Positions 50,270 to 58,761 of a stretch of DNA of 64,000 bases are shown one piece after another (position 1 is the first letter of the stretch; each line of letters begins with the position of its first letter). This DNA is from Thalassobius vesicularis. GTDB lineage: Bacteria > Pseudomonadota > Alphaproteobacteria > Rhodobacterales > Rhodobacteraceae. Below the pieces are notes generated by a model that saw nothing but the letters and a program-made list of their open reading frames with translations, had not been told where the DNA came from and did no database searches. Position numbers and translations under genes: made by a program. The stretch covers positions 124,001-188,000 of the forward strand of contig NZ_SSMD01000001.1 of NCBI RefSeq assembly GCF_004799325.1, given 5' to 3'.

Positions 50270-51077
50270 GGGCCAGCTCCTTGGATCGCAGGGTCGCGGC
50301 CGTCACGGCGCGGGTCAGCAGCGCGGGGAAACCCGCCTGTTCGTCCATCAGCACCTCCAGCGCGGCCTGCGTGGTGCCGTTCGGGCTGGTCACGTTGATC
50401 CGCAGCTGCGAGGGCGTCTCCTCCGCCGCTTCGGCCAGTGCACCGGCACCCGCCACGGTGGCCTTGGCCAGTTGCATCGCCAGATCGGCGGGCAGCCCCT
50501 GCGCTTCGCCGGCCTTGGCCAGCGTCTCGATCAGGTGGAACACGTAGGCAGGGCCCGAGCCCGACACGCCCGTCACCGCGTCCATCTGACCTTCGTCCTG
50601 CAAACGGACGACCTGCCCCACGGCGCGCAGCAGCCCCTCGGCCAGGTCCAGTTGGGCGTCACTGACATGGGCGTTCCCGATGATCGCCGTGATCCCGCGC
50701 CCCACGGCGGCAGGCGTGTTCGGCATCGCGCGCACGATCGGGGTCTGGGCGCCCAGCACCTCCTCGAACCGCGCAATCGGCGTGCCCGCAGCGACCGAAA
50801 CGAACATCGTCGCGCCATTGCCCATCGCCGCCAAGGTCGGCAGCGCGTCGCCCATCATCTGCGGTTTGACAGCGACCAGCACGATCGCGGGGGCCTTGGG
50901 CAGCGCGGCGTTCACATGCACGCCTGTTGCCTTCAGCCACTCCGACGGGCGCGGGTCCAGCACCCAGACCGACGTCGCGGGCAGCCCCTGTTTCAGCCAG
51001 CCCTCCAGCATGGCCGAACCCATCTTGCCACAGCCCAGCAATACCAGCCCGGCCGTGGCCACATGTTGCATATCCAT
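50262..51077 (-). CDS. proC: Pyrroline-5-carboxylate reductase
   Basis: The last step of proline biosynthesis (NADPH-dependent). The 271-residue protein begins with LVLLGCGKMGSAMLEGWL (Rossmann) and has the ProC signature VTGVSGSGPAYVFHLIETLA, with RAMPNTPAAVGRG in between. The ATG at 51077 follows GAGGGG. The only other reading of the start is an internal ATG two codons on. It heads the proC-csaA-dehydrogenase operon. Confidence 0.97.
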   Translation of the reverse strand: MDMQHVATAGLVLLGCGKMGSAMLEGWLKQGLPATSVWVLDPRPSEWLKATGVHVNAALPKAPAIVLVAVKPQMMGDALPTLAAMGNGATMFVSVAAGTPIARFEEVLGAQTPIVRAMPNTPAAVGRGITAIIGNAHVSDAQLDLAEGLLRAVGQVVRLQDEGQMDAVTGVSGSGPAYVFHLIETLAKAGEAQGLPADLAMQLAKATVAGAGALAEAAEETPSQLRINVTSPNGTTQAALEVLMDEQAGFPALLTRAVTAATLRSKELARG

Positions 51078-51113
51078 GATTATCCCCTCGCCTGTTTGGT
51101 TCGGGGCGAAGTG

Positions 51114-51614
51114 TTACGCGCGGCCGTAGGCCTCTGCAATGGCGACCTGCAGCGCATCTGCGGGCTCTCGCCCACCCCAGACCACCAGTTGGAAGGCGGG
51201 GTAGTAGCGTTCGCAGCTCAGCACGGCAGCGCGGATCATCGTGTCCACCTGATCGGGCGTGGCGATCTGACCGCCCGCCAGAACCAGACCGTAGCGATAG
51301 ACCATCAGCTTTGGTTCTTCCCAGAAGGTGAAGGCCCCGGCCCAGCACTGATCGTTGGTTTCGTTCAGCGCGTGGTACAGCGCGGGCAGGCGATCTTCGG
51401 GGGGTTCCATCTCGAAGGTGCAGATCAGCCGCAGGGTTTCGTCGTAATCCGACCATGCCAAGGTGATCGAGTAGGTGCGCCACTGTCCTTCAACGGCCAT
51501 CGCGATCTGATCGTCTGCGATGCGGTCGAATTCCCATTCGTGATGCTCGGCGATATGCTCGACCAGGTCGATGGGATGAAGGTCTTCTTGCAGAAACTGC
51601 TCGGACAATGCCAT
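51114..51614 (-). CDS. YbjN domain-containing protein
   Basis: A 166-residue cytoplasmic protein of the YbjN family, related in fold to type III secretion chaperones; E. coli YbjN has been tied to stress and motility. Features are LHPIDLVEHIAEHHEWEFDR, LRLICTFEMEPPEDRLPALY and AGAFTFWEEPKLMVYRYGLV. It stands upstream of proC but with a 36-base gap, so co-transcription is uncertain. Confidence 0.9.
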   Translation of the reverse strand: MALSEQFLQEDLHPIDLVEHIAEHHEWEFDRIADDQIAMAVEGQWRTYSITLAWSDYDETLRLICTFEMEPPEDRLPALYHALNETNDQCWAGAFTFWEEPKLMVYRYGLVLAGGQIATPDQVDTMIRAAVLSCERYYPAFQLVVWGGREPADALQVAIAEAYGRA

Positions 51615-51884
51615 GGCGCCACCTCTTTTTTGCTGGTTAGCGTAACGGGTTTTTGACGCCCCTAACGCTAGGTGTCTGCTCTAAAGGAAGGGGAGGTTTC
51701 CGCCTTCCTTACCATATATGGTGCCTGCGCGATCGTTGTTCTGTAAAGCTAAATTTTGGGGATAACCGCAATAAGTTGTGGACGAATTGCGTTTGACCAC
51801 CGAATAATGAGTAAAAAGGATGCAATAAAAACAGGCACCCGACGGATGCGGATGCCTGTGGAAAAAGTCAGCCTGTCTGACGCT
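51615..51884. other. Intergenic region between YbjN and ocd with two palindromes
   Basis: No gene seen. It holds a perfect 12-bp palindrome ACCATATATGGT (51711-51722) and an imperfect inverted repeat AAGGAAG...CTTCCTT (51684-51710) side by side. The ocd terminator is at 51827-51859. The AT-rich palindrome lies about 100 bases before the YbjN start and could be an operator. Confidence 0.4.
51827..51859 (-). terminator. Terminator of the arginase-ocd operon
   Basis: Minus-strand ACAGGCATCC pairs with GGGTGCCTGT (plus-strand 51831-51859), followed by TTTTAT, 25 bases after the ocd stop. Confidence 0.8.
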
Positions 51885-52931
51885 CTATTTCGCGCGTTGC
51901 AGCATCCCGAACAGGTCGCGCGGGTCGTCCGGATCGGCCAGCATGTCCAGCGGTTCCGCGAAATCCGTGCCCTCGACCTTGGCGTGGACATAGCGCAGGG
52001 CCGAGAAATCCTCGATCGCAAAACCCACGCTGTCGAACAGGGTGATCTGGCGCGGATCGGTACGGCCCGGGGCCTCTCCGCGCATGACGCGCCACAGTTC
52101 GGTGACCGGATGGTCAGGGTCCAGCGCCTGAATCTCGCCCTCGATCCGGGTCTGTTCGGGGTATTCCACGAAGATATCCGCGCGCCGCAGGATGTCGCTG
52201 TGCAGTTCCGTCTTGCCGGGGCAGTCGCCGCCGATGGCGTTGATATGCACGCCCGCGCCGACCATGTTGTCGGTCAGCACCGTCGCGTATTGCTTGTCCG
52301 CCGTGCAGGTGGTGATGATCTGCGCGCCCTCGATCGCGTCATGCCCGCTGGCACAGACGACCACGTCAAAGCCCACGGCCTGCAAATTGGTGCGGGCCTT
52401 CTCCATCGCGCGCGCATCAATATCCCACAGCCGCAGCCGGTTGATCCCGCAGATCGCCCGGAACGCCAGCGCCTGGAATTCGCACTGCGCGCCGCAGCCG
52501 ATCATTGCCATGACCTGCGCACCTTTGGGTGCCAGATACCGCCCCACCAGCGCCGAGGTCGCCGCCGTCCGCAGCGCCGTCAGCACGGTCATTTCCGTCA
52601 GCAGGATCGGATAGCCATTCGCGACCGAGGACAGCACACCGAACGCCGTCACCGTCTGATAGCCGCGCCGCATGTTCGCCGGGTGGCCGTTGACGTATTT
52701 GAAGCCATAGTTTTCCGCGTCGGCGGTCGGCATCAGCTCGATCACGCCCTCGCGCGAATGGCTGGCGACGCGCGGCGTTTTGTCGAACTCGGGCCAGCGT
52801 TTGAAATCGGCCTCGATATAGGTGGCCAGCTCGGTCAGGAATTGCTCTGCCCCGACATGATGCACCAGCCGCATCATGTTCTGGACGGAAACGAAGGGCA
52901 CAAAGGCCAAGTGTGACGGTTCCAGCATCAT
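51885..52931 (-). CDS. ocd: Ornithine cyclodeaminase
   Basis: Converts ornithine to proline with release of ammonia, using NAD+. The ATG at 52931 overlaps the arginase stop (ATGA) and gives 348 residues. Features are VASHSREGVIELMPTADAEN near the substrate site, the Rossmann segment MAMIGCGAQCEFQALAFRAI, and INAIGGDCPGKTEL with the conserved Asp for catalysis. Together with arginase it catabolises arginine to proline, and the divergent Lrp regulator probably senses an amino acid in this route. Confidence 0.95.
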   Translation of the reverse strand: MMLEPSHLAFVPFVSVQNMMRLVHHVGAEQFLTELATYIEADFKRWPEFDKTPRVASHSREGVIELMPTADAENYGFKYVNGHPANMRRGYQTVTAFGVLSSVANGYPILLTEMTVLTALRTAATSALVGRYLAPKGAQVMAMIGCGAQCEFQALAFRAICGINRLRLWDIDARAMEKARTNLQAVGFDVVVCASGHDAIEGAQIITTCTADKQYATVLTDNMVGAGVHINAIGGDCPGKTELHSDILRRADIFVEYPEQTRIEGEIQALDPDHPVTELWRVMRGEAPGRTDPRQITLFDSVGFAIEDFSALRYVHAKVEGTDFAEPLDMLADPDDPRDLFGMLQRAK

Positions 52932-53860
52932 GCGGCAAAGCTCCGGGTCATGCGGTCCAGAACGCGGCGGCCCATGAGCGAGGCCGTCAGATCGCACAGC
53001 AGCGACGCCGTGCGCCCGCGTTCATCCAGAAAGGGGTTCAACTCCACCAAATCCAGCGAGGTGACGAGGCCGCTGTCGCACAGCTCCTCCATGATCAGAT
53101 GCGCCTCGCGGAAGGTGGCGCCGCCGGGCACGGTGGTGCCGACGGCGGGGGCGATGCCGGGGTCCAGGAAATCCACGTCGAAACTGACATGCAGCAGCCC
53201 GTTCGCCTTGGCCACGCGGGCCAGGAACGCGCGCAGCGGGGCCAGCACGCCGGTTTCGTCAATCGCGCGCATGTCGTGCACCTCGATGCCGGTGTCCGTG
53301 ATGCGCGCCTGTTCCGCCGGATCGACCGAGCGAATGCCCATCATGCACACGTTCTCCGGATCGACGGCATGGGTCAGGGTCGGATAGGCGTCAAACCCCT
53401 CGGCCCCGGTAAAATACGCCACTGGCGTGCCGTGCAGATTGCCGCTGGTGGTCGAGTGCAGCGAGTGCAGGTCAGGGTGCGCGTCCAGCCACAGCACGAA
53501 CTGCGGGCGGCCCAGATCGGCCGCATGACGCGCCACGCCCGCCACGGTGCCCGCCGCCATCGAGTGATCGCCGCCCATGAAGATCGGCAGATCGTGATCG
53601 CGCGCGGCGGCATGTGCGGCGGGGGTCAGCGCCTCGATCCAGGCACGGGCCTCGGCCAGGTGATGCAGCGCGGGATTGGCATGGGGCAGCGGCGCGACCG
53701 TCGGGATGCCCAGATCGCCCAGATCGCTGACCTGCCAGCCCAGTTCGCCCAGCACCCGCGCCAGTCCGGCGGTGCGCAGGCTGGCCGGGCCCATGATGCA
53801 GCCGGGTTGCGAAGCCCCCGTTTCAATCGGAGCCCCCAGAAGGGCACAGGTCTTGGTCAT
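52928..53860 (-). CDS. arcA: Arginase
   Basis: Hydrolyses arginine to ornithine and urea with a binuclear manganese centre. The 310-residue protein has the metal motifs MGGDHS (His99), LDAHPDLH (Asp126, His128, Asp130) and SFDVDFLDP, with the final Glu in VELNPFLDE. The STTSGNLHGTPVAY segment is shared with the agrobacterial arginase ArcA. It is the first gene of the operon with ocd. Two TTGCGCAA palindromes lie in its promoter region shared with the Lrp gene. The symbol follows agrobacterial usage; rocF is the alternative. Confidence 0.95.
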   Translation of the reverse strand: MTKTCALLGAPIETGASQPGCIMGPASLRTAGLARVLGELGWQVSDLGDLGIPTVAPLPHANPALHHLAEARAWIEALTPAAHAAARDHDLPIFMGGDHSMAAGTVAGVARHAADLGRPQFVLWLDAHPDLHSLHSTTSGNLHGTPVAYFTGAEGFDAYPTLTHAVDPENVCMMGIRSVDPAEQARITDTGIEVHDMRAIDETGVLAPLRAFLARVAKANGLLHVSFDVDFLDPGIAPAVGTTVPGGATFREAHLIMEELCDSGLVTSLDLVELNPFLDERGRTASLLCDLTASLMGRRVLDRMTRSFAA

Positions 53861-53920
53861 TGGCGCGTTCCTTTCGTTTCAAACAGGATCGCACGGGGCC
53901 TTGTCATATTGGCCTATTAT

Positions 53921-53960
53921 TTTGCGCAAATTCGCGGCTATACTTGCCATATTGCGCAAT
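53921..53960. promoter_or_regulatory. Paired TTGCGCAA operators between arginase and the Lrp gene
   Basis: TTTGCGCAAA (53921-53930) and ATTGCGCAAT (53951-53960) are both perfect 10-bp palindromes, with centres exactly 30 bases (about three helical turns) apart on the same DNA face. Lrp/AsnC regulators bind repeated sites at such phasing. The second is 17 bases before the Lrp start, so it should also autoregulate. Confidence 0.7.
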
Positions 53961-53977
53961 GAAATGGACAAAACGAC

Positions 53978-54409
53978 ATGCCCACCCCACTCACCCCTGC
54001 CGACCGCGCCCTGATCTCGGCCCTGCGCCAGAACGCCCGCCTGTCGGTGACCGAGCTGGCCGCCAAGGCGGGCGTGTCGCGCACCACCGCGAAAAACCGG
54101 CTGGCATCGCTGGTCGAGGAAGGGCGCATCCGCCGCTTCACCATTGAAACCGATGTCGATGTCGAAGGAGAGGTCCGCGCGATCTCGATGGTGGAACTAC
54201 AGGGGTCGATGTCGCGCGCCGTCATCCGCACGCTGACCCGCATCCCCGAGGTGTCCACCGTCTATTCCACCAACGGCGCGTGGGATCTGGTCGTCGAGAT
54301 TCGTGCCGACAGCCTTGTCAGTTTCGACAATGTGCTGCGGCAAATCCGGGAAATCCCCGGCGTGGTGAACTCGGAAAGTTGCCTGTTGCTCAGCCACGTC
54401 TCGGGCTAA
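53978..54409 (+). CDS. Lrp/AsnC-family regulator of arginine catabolism (ArcR/PutR-like)
   Basis: A 143-residue feast/famine regulator. The N-terminal helix-turn-helix is LTPADRALISALRQNARLSV, then TELAAKAGVSRTTAKNRLASL. The C-terminal RAM (effector-binding) domain follows from about residue 65 (EVRAISMVELQG ... VYSTNGAWDLVVEIRADSL). It is divergent from the arginase-ocd operon, and the intergenic palindromes support direct control; agrobacterial arginase is regulated by an Lrp-type ArcR in the same layout. Confidence 0.92.
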   Translation: MPTPLTPADRALISALRQNARLSVTELAAKAGVSRTTAKNRLASLVEEGRIRRFTIETDVDVEGEVRAISMVELQGSMSRAVIRTLTRIPEVSTVYSTNGAWDLVVEIRADSLVSFDNVLRQIREIPGVVNSESCLLLSHVSG

Positions 54410-54445
54410 GCGCCCCGCCCTTGCGCCGGACGGGGCCACATCGCC

Positions 54446-54691
54446 TTACTTGGCGGATTTTTCCAGCGCGTCCAGACGGGCCTTCAGGGCCTCGTTCTCT
54501 TCGCGGGCTTTCTGCGCCATCAGGCGCACGGCGTCGAATTCTTCACGCGTGACGAAATCGCGGTCGGCCAGCCAGCGGTCCATCAGGCTTTTCATCGCGG
54601 TTTCCGCTTCGGTCTTGGCGCCCTGCGCCACGCCCATCGCGTTGGTCATCAATTGGGACATGTCGTCCAGAAATTTGTTCCGGGTCTGCAT
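54446..54691 (-). CDS. UbiK-family accessory factor (YqiC/BMFP domain)
   Basis: An 81-residue helical protein of the UbiK/YqiC family, which supports ubiquinone synthesis and forms coiled-coil trimers at membranes. An amphipathic N-terminal helix ([19 protein letters not shown]) precedes the coiled coil ([20 protein letters not shown] ... [14 protein letters not shown]). Length is normal. It is divergent from lgt. Confidence 0.9.
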   Translation of the reverse strand: MQTRNKFLDDMSQLMTNAMGVAQGAKTEAETAMKSLMDRWLADRDFVTREEFDAVRLMAQKAREENEALKARLDALEKSAK

Positions 54692-54787
54692 CTTGCGTCT
54701 CCACCGTTACGAGTTGCCCCCTATATGGGCTGTGATGGCTCCGGCCACAAGGTTGACTTTCCCACATGGCCAGAGGCACACAGACGC

Positions 54788-55669
54788 ATGATCTACGCCA
54801 TCCCCTTTCCGCCGCTGACGCCCGAGATTTTCTCGATCTCCCTGTTCGGGATCGAGTTCGCCCTGCGTTGGTACGCGCTGGCTTATATCGCGGGCATCCT
54901 GATCGGCTGGCGCATCGTTCTGGCCGCCGTCCGCCGCCCCGCCCTGTGGCGCGATCAGCCCCCCATGACCGACCGGCAGGTCGAGGATCTGCTGACCTGG
55001 ATGATCCTTGGCATCATCCTTGGCGGGCGGCTGGGCTTCGTGCTGTTCTACCGCCCCGGCTATTACCTGACCCACCCCGCCGACATCCTGCGCATATGGG
55101 AGGGCGGCATGTCCTTCCACGGCGGTTTCCTTGGGGTCGTGATCGCCGCGCTGATCTTTACCGCCCGCAACCGCATCCCGCGCCTGTCCACCGGCGATCT
55201 GCTGGCGCTGGCCGTGCCGACCGGGCTGATGCTGGGCCGCATCGCCAACTTCATCAACGCGGAACTCTGGGGCCGTCCCACCGACCTGCCCTGGGGCGTG
55301 ATCTTCCCCGGTGCCTCGGCCCAGACCTGCGAGGGCATCCTCGGCCTTTGCGCCCGCCACCCCTCGCAACTCTACGAGGCGGCGTTGGAGGGGTTGATCC
55401 TTGGCACCCTGCTGCTTTGGCTGGCCTTCCGCCGCGGCGCGCTGAAACGTCCCGGCCTGATCATGGGCACCTTCCTGACCGGCTACGGCCTTGCCCGCGT
55501 CATCGTGGAACATTTCCGCCAAGCTGACGACCAGTTCATCAGCGTCGACAACCCGCTGGGCCATGTCGTCCGCTTGGGCGACTGGGGCCTCAGCATGGGC
55601 CAGCTTCTGTCCCTGCCGATGGTGCTGATCGGCATCGGCTTCATCCTCTACGCCCGGCGCCGCGCATGA
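54788..55669 (+). CDS. lgt: Phosphatidylglycerol--prolipoprotein diacylglyceryl transferase
   Basis: The first enzyme of lipoprotein maturation, in the inner membrane. The ATG at 54788 gives 293 residues with about seven transmembrane helices. The Lgt signature [14 protein letters not shown] is intact, with the conserved [16 protein letters not shown] and [12 protein letters not shown] motifs. Its stop overlaps the start of the NDUFAF7-like gene (ATGA), and that gene overlaps pgeF, forming a three-gene operon. The window encodes at least two lipoproteins it would process. Confidence 0.97.
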   Translation: MIYAIPFPPLTPEIFSISLFGIEFALRWYALAYIAGILIGWRIVLAAVRRPALWRDQPPMTDRQVEDLLTWMILGIILGGRLGFVLFYRPGYYLTHPADILRIWEGGMSFHGGFLGVVIAALIFTARNRIPRLSTGDLLALAVPTGLMLGRIANFINAELWGRPTDLPWGVIFPGASAQTCEGILGLCARHPSQLYEAALEGLILGTLLLWLAFRRGALKRPGLIMGTFLTGYGLARVIVEHFRQADDQFISVDNPLGHVVRLGDWGLSMGQLLSLPMVLIGIGFILYARRRA

Positions 55670-56727
55670 GCATGACCGACCACCTCATCGCCCGCATCCG
55701 CCGCACCGGCCCGCTGTCCGTGGCCGAATACATGGCCGAATGCCTGCTGCACCCCACGCTGGGCTATTACACCACGCGCGACCCGCTGGGCGCCTCGGGC
55801 GACTTCACCACCGCGCCGGAAATCAGCCAGATGTTCGGCGAATTGCTGGGCCTGTCACTGGCGCAAAGCTGGCTGGACCAAGGCGCACCGACGCCGTTTC
55901 TCCTGGCCGAGGCCGGCCCCGGCCGTGGCACCCTGATGGCCGACATCCTGCGCGCCACCCGCGCGGTTCCCGGCTTTCATGCCGCCATGCGCCTGCACCT
56001 GATCGAGGCATCGCCCACCCTGCGCGCCGAACAGGCCAGCCGCCTGACACAATACGCTCCCGTATGGCACGACACCCTTGCCAACCTGCCCGACGGCCCG
56101 ACCTACTTTGTGGCCAACGAATTCTTCGACGCCCTGCCGATCCGCCAGTTCATCCGCTCCGGCGATAACTGGGCCGAGCGGCGCGTTACCGAAACCGACG
56201 GCACCCTGTCCTTTGCGCTGACCGCGCCCACCCCCGTGGCCGATCTGGACCACCGGCTAGCAGACACCGAAGACGGCAACCTGGTCGAGCTCTGCGCCCC
56301 CGCCGCCGCCATCGCCGCCGATCTGGGCACCCGCATCGCAACGCATGGCGGCGTGGCGCTGATCGTGGATTACGGCGACTGGCGCAGTCTGGGTGACACG
56401 CTGCAAGCCCTGCGCGCCCACCAGCACACCGACCCGCTGACCGACCCCGGACAGGCCGACCTGACCGCCCATGTCGACTTCGAGGCGCTGGCCCTCGCCG
56501 CCGCCCCCGCCCGTTTCACCCGCCTGTGCACGCAAGGCGTGTTCCTCGAACGGCTGGGCATCACCCAGCGCGCGCAGGCCCTGGCCCAGCGCCTGACCGG
56601 CCCCGCATTGGACGACCTGATCGCCGCACATCGCCGCTTGACGCACCCGGCCGAAATGGGGACGTTGTTCAAAGTGATCGGCCTCTATCCCGACGGACAA
56701 ACCCCACCCCCCGGACTGGAACCATGA
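55666..56727 (+). CDS. SAM-dependent methyltransferase, NDUFAF7/MidA family
   Basis: A 353-residue class I methyltransferase. Its eukaryotic relative NDUFAF7 dimethylates an arginine of complex I subunit NDUFS2; a similar role in NADH dehydrogenase assembly is plausible. The motifs [38 protein letters not shown] and [17 protein letters not shown] (SAM loop) define the family, together with [14 protein letters not shown]. Start and stop both overlap neighbours by four bases (lgt and pgeF). Confidence 0.93.
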   Translation: MSMTDHLIARIRRTGPLSVAEYMAECLLHPTLGYYTTRDPLGASGDFTTAPEISQMFGELLGLSLAQSWLDQGAPTPFLLAEAGPGRGTLMADILRATRAVPGFHAAMRLHLIEASPTLRAEQASRLTQYAPVWHDTLANLPDGPTYFVANEFFDALPIRQFIRSGDNWAERRVTETDGTLSFALTAPTPVADLDHRLADTEDGNLVELCAPAAAIAADLGTRIATHGGVALIVDYGDWRSLGDTLQALRAHQHTDPLTDPGQADLTAHVDFEALALAAAPARFTRLCTQGVFLERLGITQRAQALAQRLTGPALDDLIAAHRRLTHPAEMGTLFKVIGLYPDGQTPPPGLEP

Positions 56728-57479
56728 CGCTTGAATTCCTGACATCGGACCTTCTGCGCGACACACAGCACGGGTTTTTCACCCGCAAGGGCGGTGCCTC
56801 GTCCGGCATTTTTTCCGGCCTGAACTGCGGCTTCGGCTCGTCCGATCAACGCGAGATCGTCTCGATCAACCGCACCCGCGTCGCCGGTGCGATGGATGTA
56901 CCGCCCGAGGCGCTGGTGACCATTCACCAGACCCATTCCCCCGATGTCGTCGTCGTCACCCAGCCCGGCCCGCAATCCGGCCCCGCCGACGCGATGGTCA
57001 GCGCCACGCCCGGCATCGCCCTTGGCATCCTGACCGCCGATTGCCAGCCCGTTCTGTTTGCTGACGACTCCGCCGGGGTGATCGGCGCAGCCCATGCCGG
57101 CTGGCGCGGCGCGCTGGATGGCGTGCTCGAATCGACGCTGGACGCGATGGAGAGCCTCGGCGCCACCCGCGCCAACATCAGCGCCGTGATCGGCCCCACC
57201 ATCAGCCAGCGCGCCTACGAAGTCGGGCCCGAATTCCTGGCCGCCTTTCTGGCCGAAGCCCCCGACAACGCCCGCTTCTTTGCCAAGGGTCAGGGCGACC
57301 GCATGATGTTCGACCTGCCCTCGTACGGGTTGCACCGCCTGCGCACTGCCGGGATCGGTCAGGCCGAATGGATCGGCCATTGCACCTATCACGACCCGGA
57401 TCGCTTCTTCTCCTACCGCCGCACCACCCACGCGGGCGAGGCGGATTACGGACGCCTGATCTCTGTCATCCGACTCTGA
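56724..57479 (+). CDS. pgeF: Peptidoglycan editing factor PgeF / multicopper polyphenol oxidase family
   Basis: A 251-residue YfiH/LACC1-family protein. Members were first called laccases; E. coli PgeF edits peptidoglycan precursors by removing misincorporated serine, and related proteins have purine-nucleoside activity. Metal and active-site residues are in QHGFFTRKGGASSG, LTADCQPVLFAD and AAHAGWRGALDG. The start at 56724 overlaps the preceding stop. It is the last gene of the lgt operon, fitting an envelope role. Confidence 0.92.
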   Translation: MTLEFLTSDLLRDTQHGFFTRKGGASSGIFSGLNCGFGSSDQREIVSINRTRVAGAMDVPPEALVTIHQTHSPDVVVVTQPGPQSGPADAMVSATPGIALGILTADCQPVLFADDSAGVIGAAHAGWRGALDGVLESTLDAMESLGATRANISAVIGPTISQRAYEVGPEFLAAFLAEAPDNARFFAKGQGDRMMFDLPSYGLHRLRTAGIGQAEWIGHCTYHDPDRFFSYRRTTHAGEADYGRLISVIRL

Positions 57480-57586
57480 GGCAGCCTGCCACAATAGTTC
57501 CCCATTCTGCGAACGCCATCGCCCAAACAATGCCTCATTGCGCGGTCAGATTGTTTCCAAGACAGACTTACCGGCAGGAGCACAGA

Positions 57587-57721
57587 ATGGCCCGCAAGCA
57601 GAAACGCTGGATGAAATCCATCATCGAGACCTCGAAATCCGAGATGCCCGCGATGCCCTGGGCGCGCAAGCGCCCGGCTGTGAAGCCCGCCACCCCTCAG
57701 CCCGCGAAACGCGCCAGCTGA
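57587..57721 (+). CDS. 44-residue basic small protein, conserved-looking
   Basis: The ATG at 57587 has a good AGGAG Shine-Dalgarno seven bases upstream and the gene is followed by a very strong terminator at 57753. The protein starts MARKQKRWMKSIIETSKSEM and continues PAMPWARKRPAVKPATPQ, rich in Lys/Arg and Pro. The KRWMKSIIETSKSEMPAMPW block recalls small proteins I have seen annotated as hypothetical in Rhodobacteraceae, so it is probably real. The charge suggests nucleic-acid or ribosome contact, but that is a guess. Confidence 0.65.
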   Translation: MARKQKRWMKSIIETSKSEMPAMPWARKRPAVKPATPQPAKRAS

Positions 57722-57752
57722 TCCGATTTCCATGCGCCCAAGACTGTGATCA

Positions 57753-57779
57753 GGCCGCCCCCCGGGGCGGCCCTTTTTT
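57753..57779 (+). terminator. Intrinsic terminator of the small basic protein gene
   Basis: GGCCGCCCC-CC-GGGGCGGCC followed by TTTTTT, 31 bases after the stop codon. Confidence 0.93.
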
Positions 57780-57889
57780 CGCCGAATCGCAATGTGGCAG
57801 CAATGTGGCCGACTGTTCCGGCCAGACGAAACAATCCCGGCAACGGGCAGGCATTTCCCGGCGGCGCGGGACACAATAGATTGAAATCT

Positions 57890-57919
57890 TTGACAATACC
57901 CGCCGCAACCGGGCATTAT
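57890..57919 (+). promoter_or_regulatory. Sigma-70 promoter of the Hint-domain gene
   Basis: A consensus TTGACA (57890-57895) is followed after 18 bases by CATTAT (57914-57919), with the start codon 84 bases further on. Confidence 0.6.
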
Positions 57920-58003
57920 TTCCGAACTAACAGATGGAAACTGTCCTTCTGTCGTTGTCGGTGGGGGCCGACGCGGATGCGACGAACCAGGAATGGTGCG
58001 TAC

Positions 58004-58753
58004 ATGAATAAGTTTGCCCCCGTGTTCGACACGGTTGCCCGTCCCTCGACCTTGGCCCGCCACGGTGGCGTTTCGGCGCGTCGGCCCGGCGTGACCCGGC
58101 GCTATGACATCGCCTATCTGGACGGTGACTCGCCCGCGTTCCGGCAGGTCATCGCGCCCTCCCTTCCTGCGTTCGAGGCAGCCTTCTCGGCCTTTGGCCG
58201 TGGCCTGCTGCTCAGCACTCCGAACGGCCCCTGCGCCATCGAGGATCTGCAACCCGGTATGCAGGTCGAGACGGTCGAGCACGGTTTCCAGACCGTGCAG
58301 TGGATCGGCTCGATGCAGATCATTCCCAACGTGCCGGCCGATCGGCCTGAACTCTCTCGATTGGTCCGGATCATGGCGGACCGCTTCGGGATCGGCCGGC
58401 CCGTTGTGGACACCATCCTTGGGCCGGGCGCCCGCGTTCTGCGCGGTCAGGGCCCGGATGCGGCCTATGTGCCGGTGCAGGATCTGGTCGATGGCGACGG
58501 TGTGTTCCAGCTGACCCCGCCGTCCCCGACCCGCGTGTTCCACGTCGTCCTGCCGCAGCATGCCACCATCGTGACCAGCGGCCTGCCGACCGAATCCTTC
58601 CACCCCGGCCCCCACCGCGCCGAGCTACTGGGCCCCGAGATGCTGCGCCTGTTCCTGTCGCTGTTCCCGCACCTGATCAACCTGTCGGGATTCGGCCCAA
58701 TGGCGCATCGCCGCACGGATGACGCGCAGTTGCTTCAGTCCCACATTTACTAA
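58004..58753 (+). CDS. Hint-domain protein (Hint_2 type) with degenerate self-cleavage site
   Basis: A 249-residue protein with a hedgehog/intein (Hint) domain from about residue 62 to 215: GLLLSTPNGPCAIEDLQPGM, then VETVEHGFQTVQWIG. In active Hint domains the block begins CFxxGTxI, with the Cys as nucleophile. Here it is AFGRGLLL, so the nucleophile position is Ala63 and self-processing is unlikely. The HVVLPQHATIVTSGLPTESF segment retains the late Hint histidine region. The first 60 residues show no signal peptide. Roseobacters carry many Hint_2 proteins of unknown role, often in large secreted proteins; this one is short and alone. Confidence 0.8.
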   Translation: MNKFAPVFDTVARPSTLARHGGVSARRPGVTRRYDIAYLDGDSPAFRQVIAPSLPAFEAAFSAFGRGLLLSTPNGPCAIEDLQPGMQVETVEHGFQTVQWIGSMQIIPNVPADRPELSRLVRIMADRFGIGRPVVDTILGPGARVLRGQGPDAAYVPVQDLVDGDGVFQLTPPSPTRVFHVVLPQHATIVTSGLPTESFHPGPHRAELLGPEMLRLFLSLFPHLINLSGFGPMAHRRTDDAQLLQSHIY

Positions 58754-58761
58754 GATCGGCC

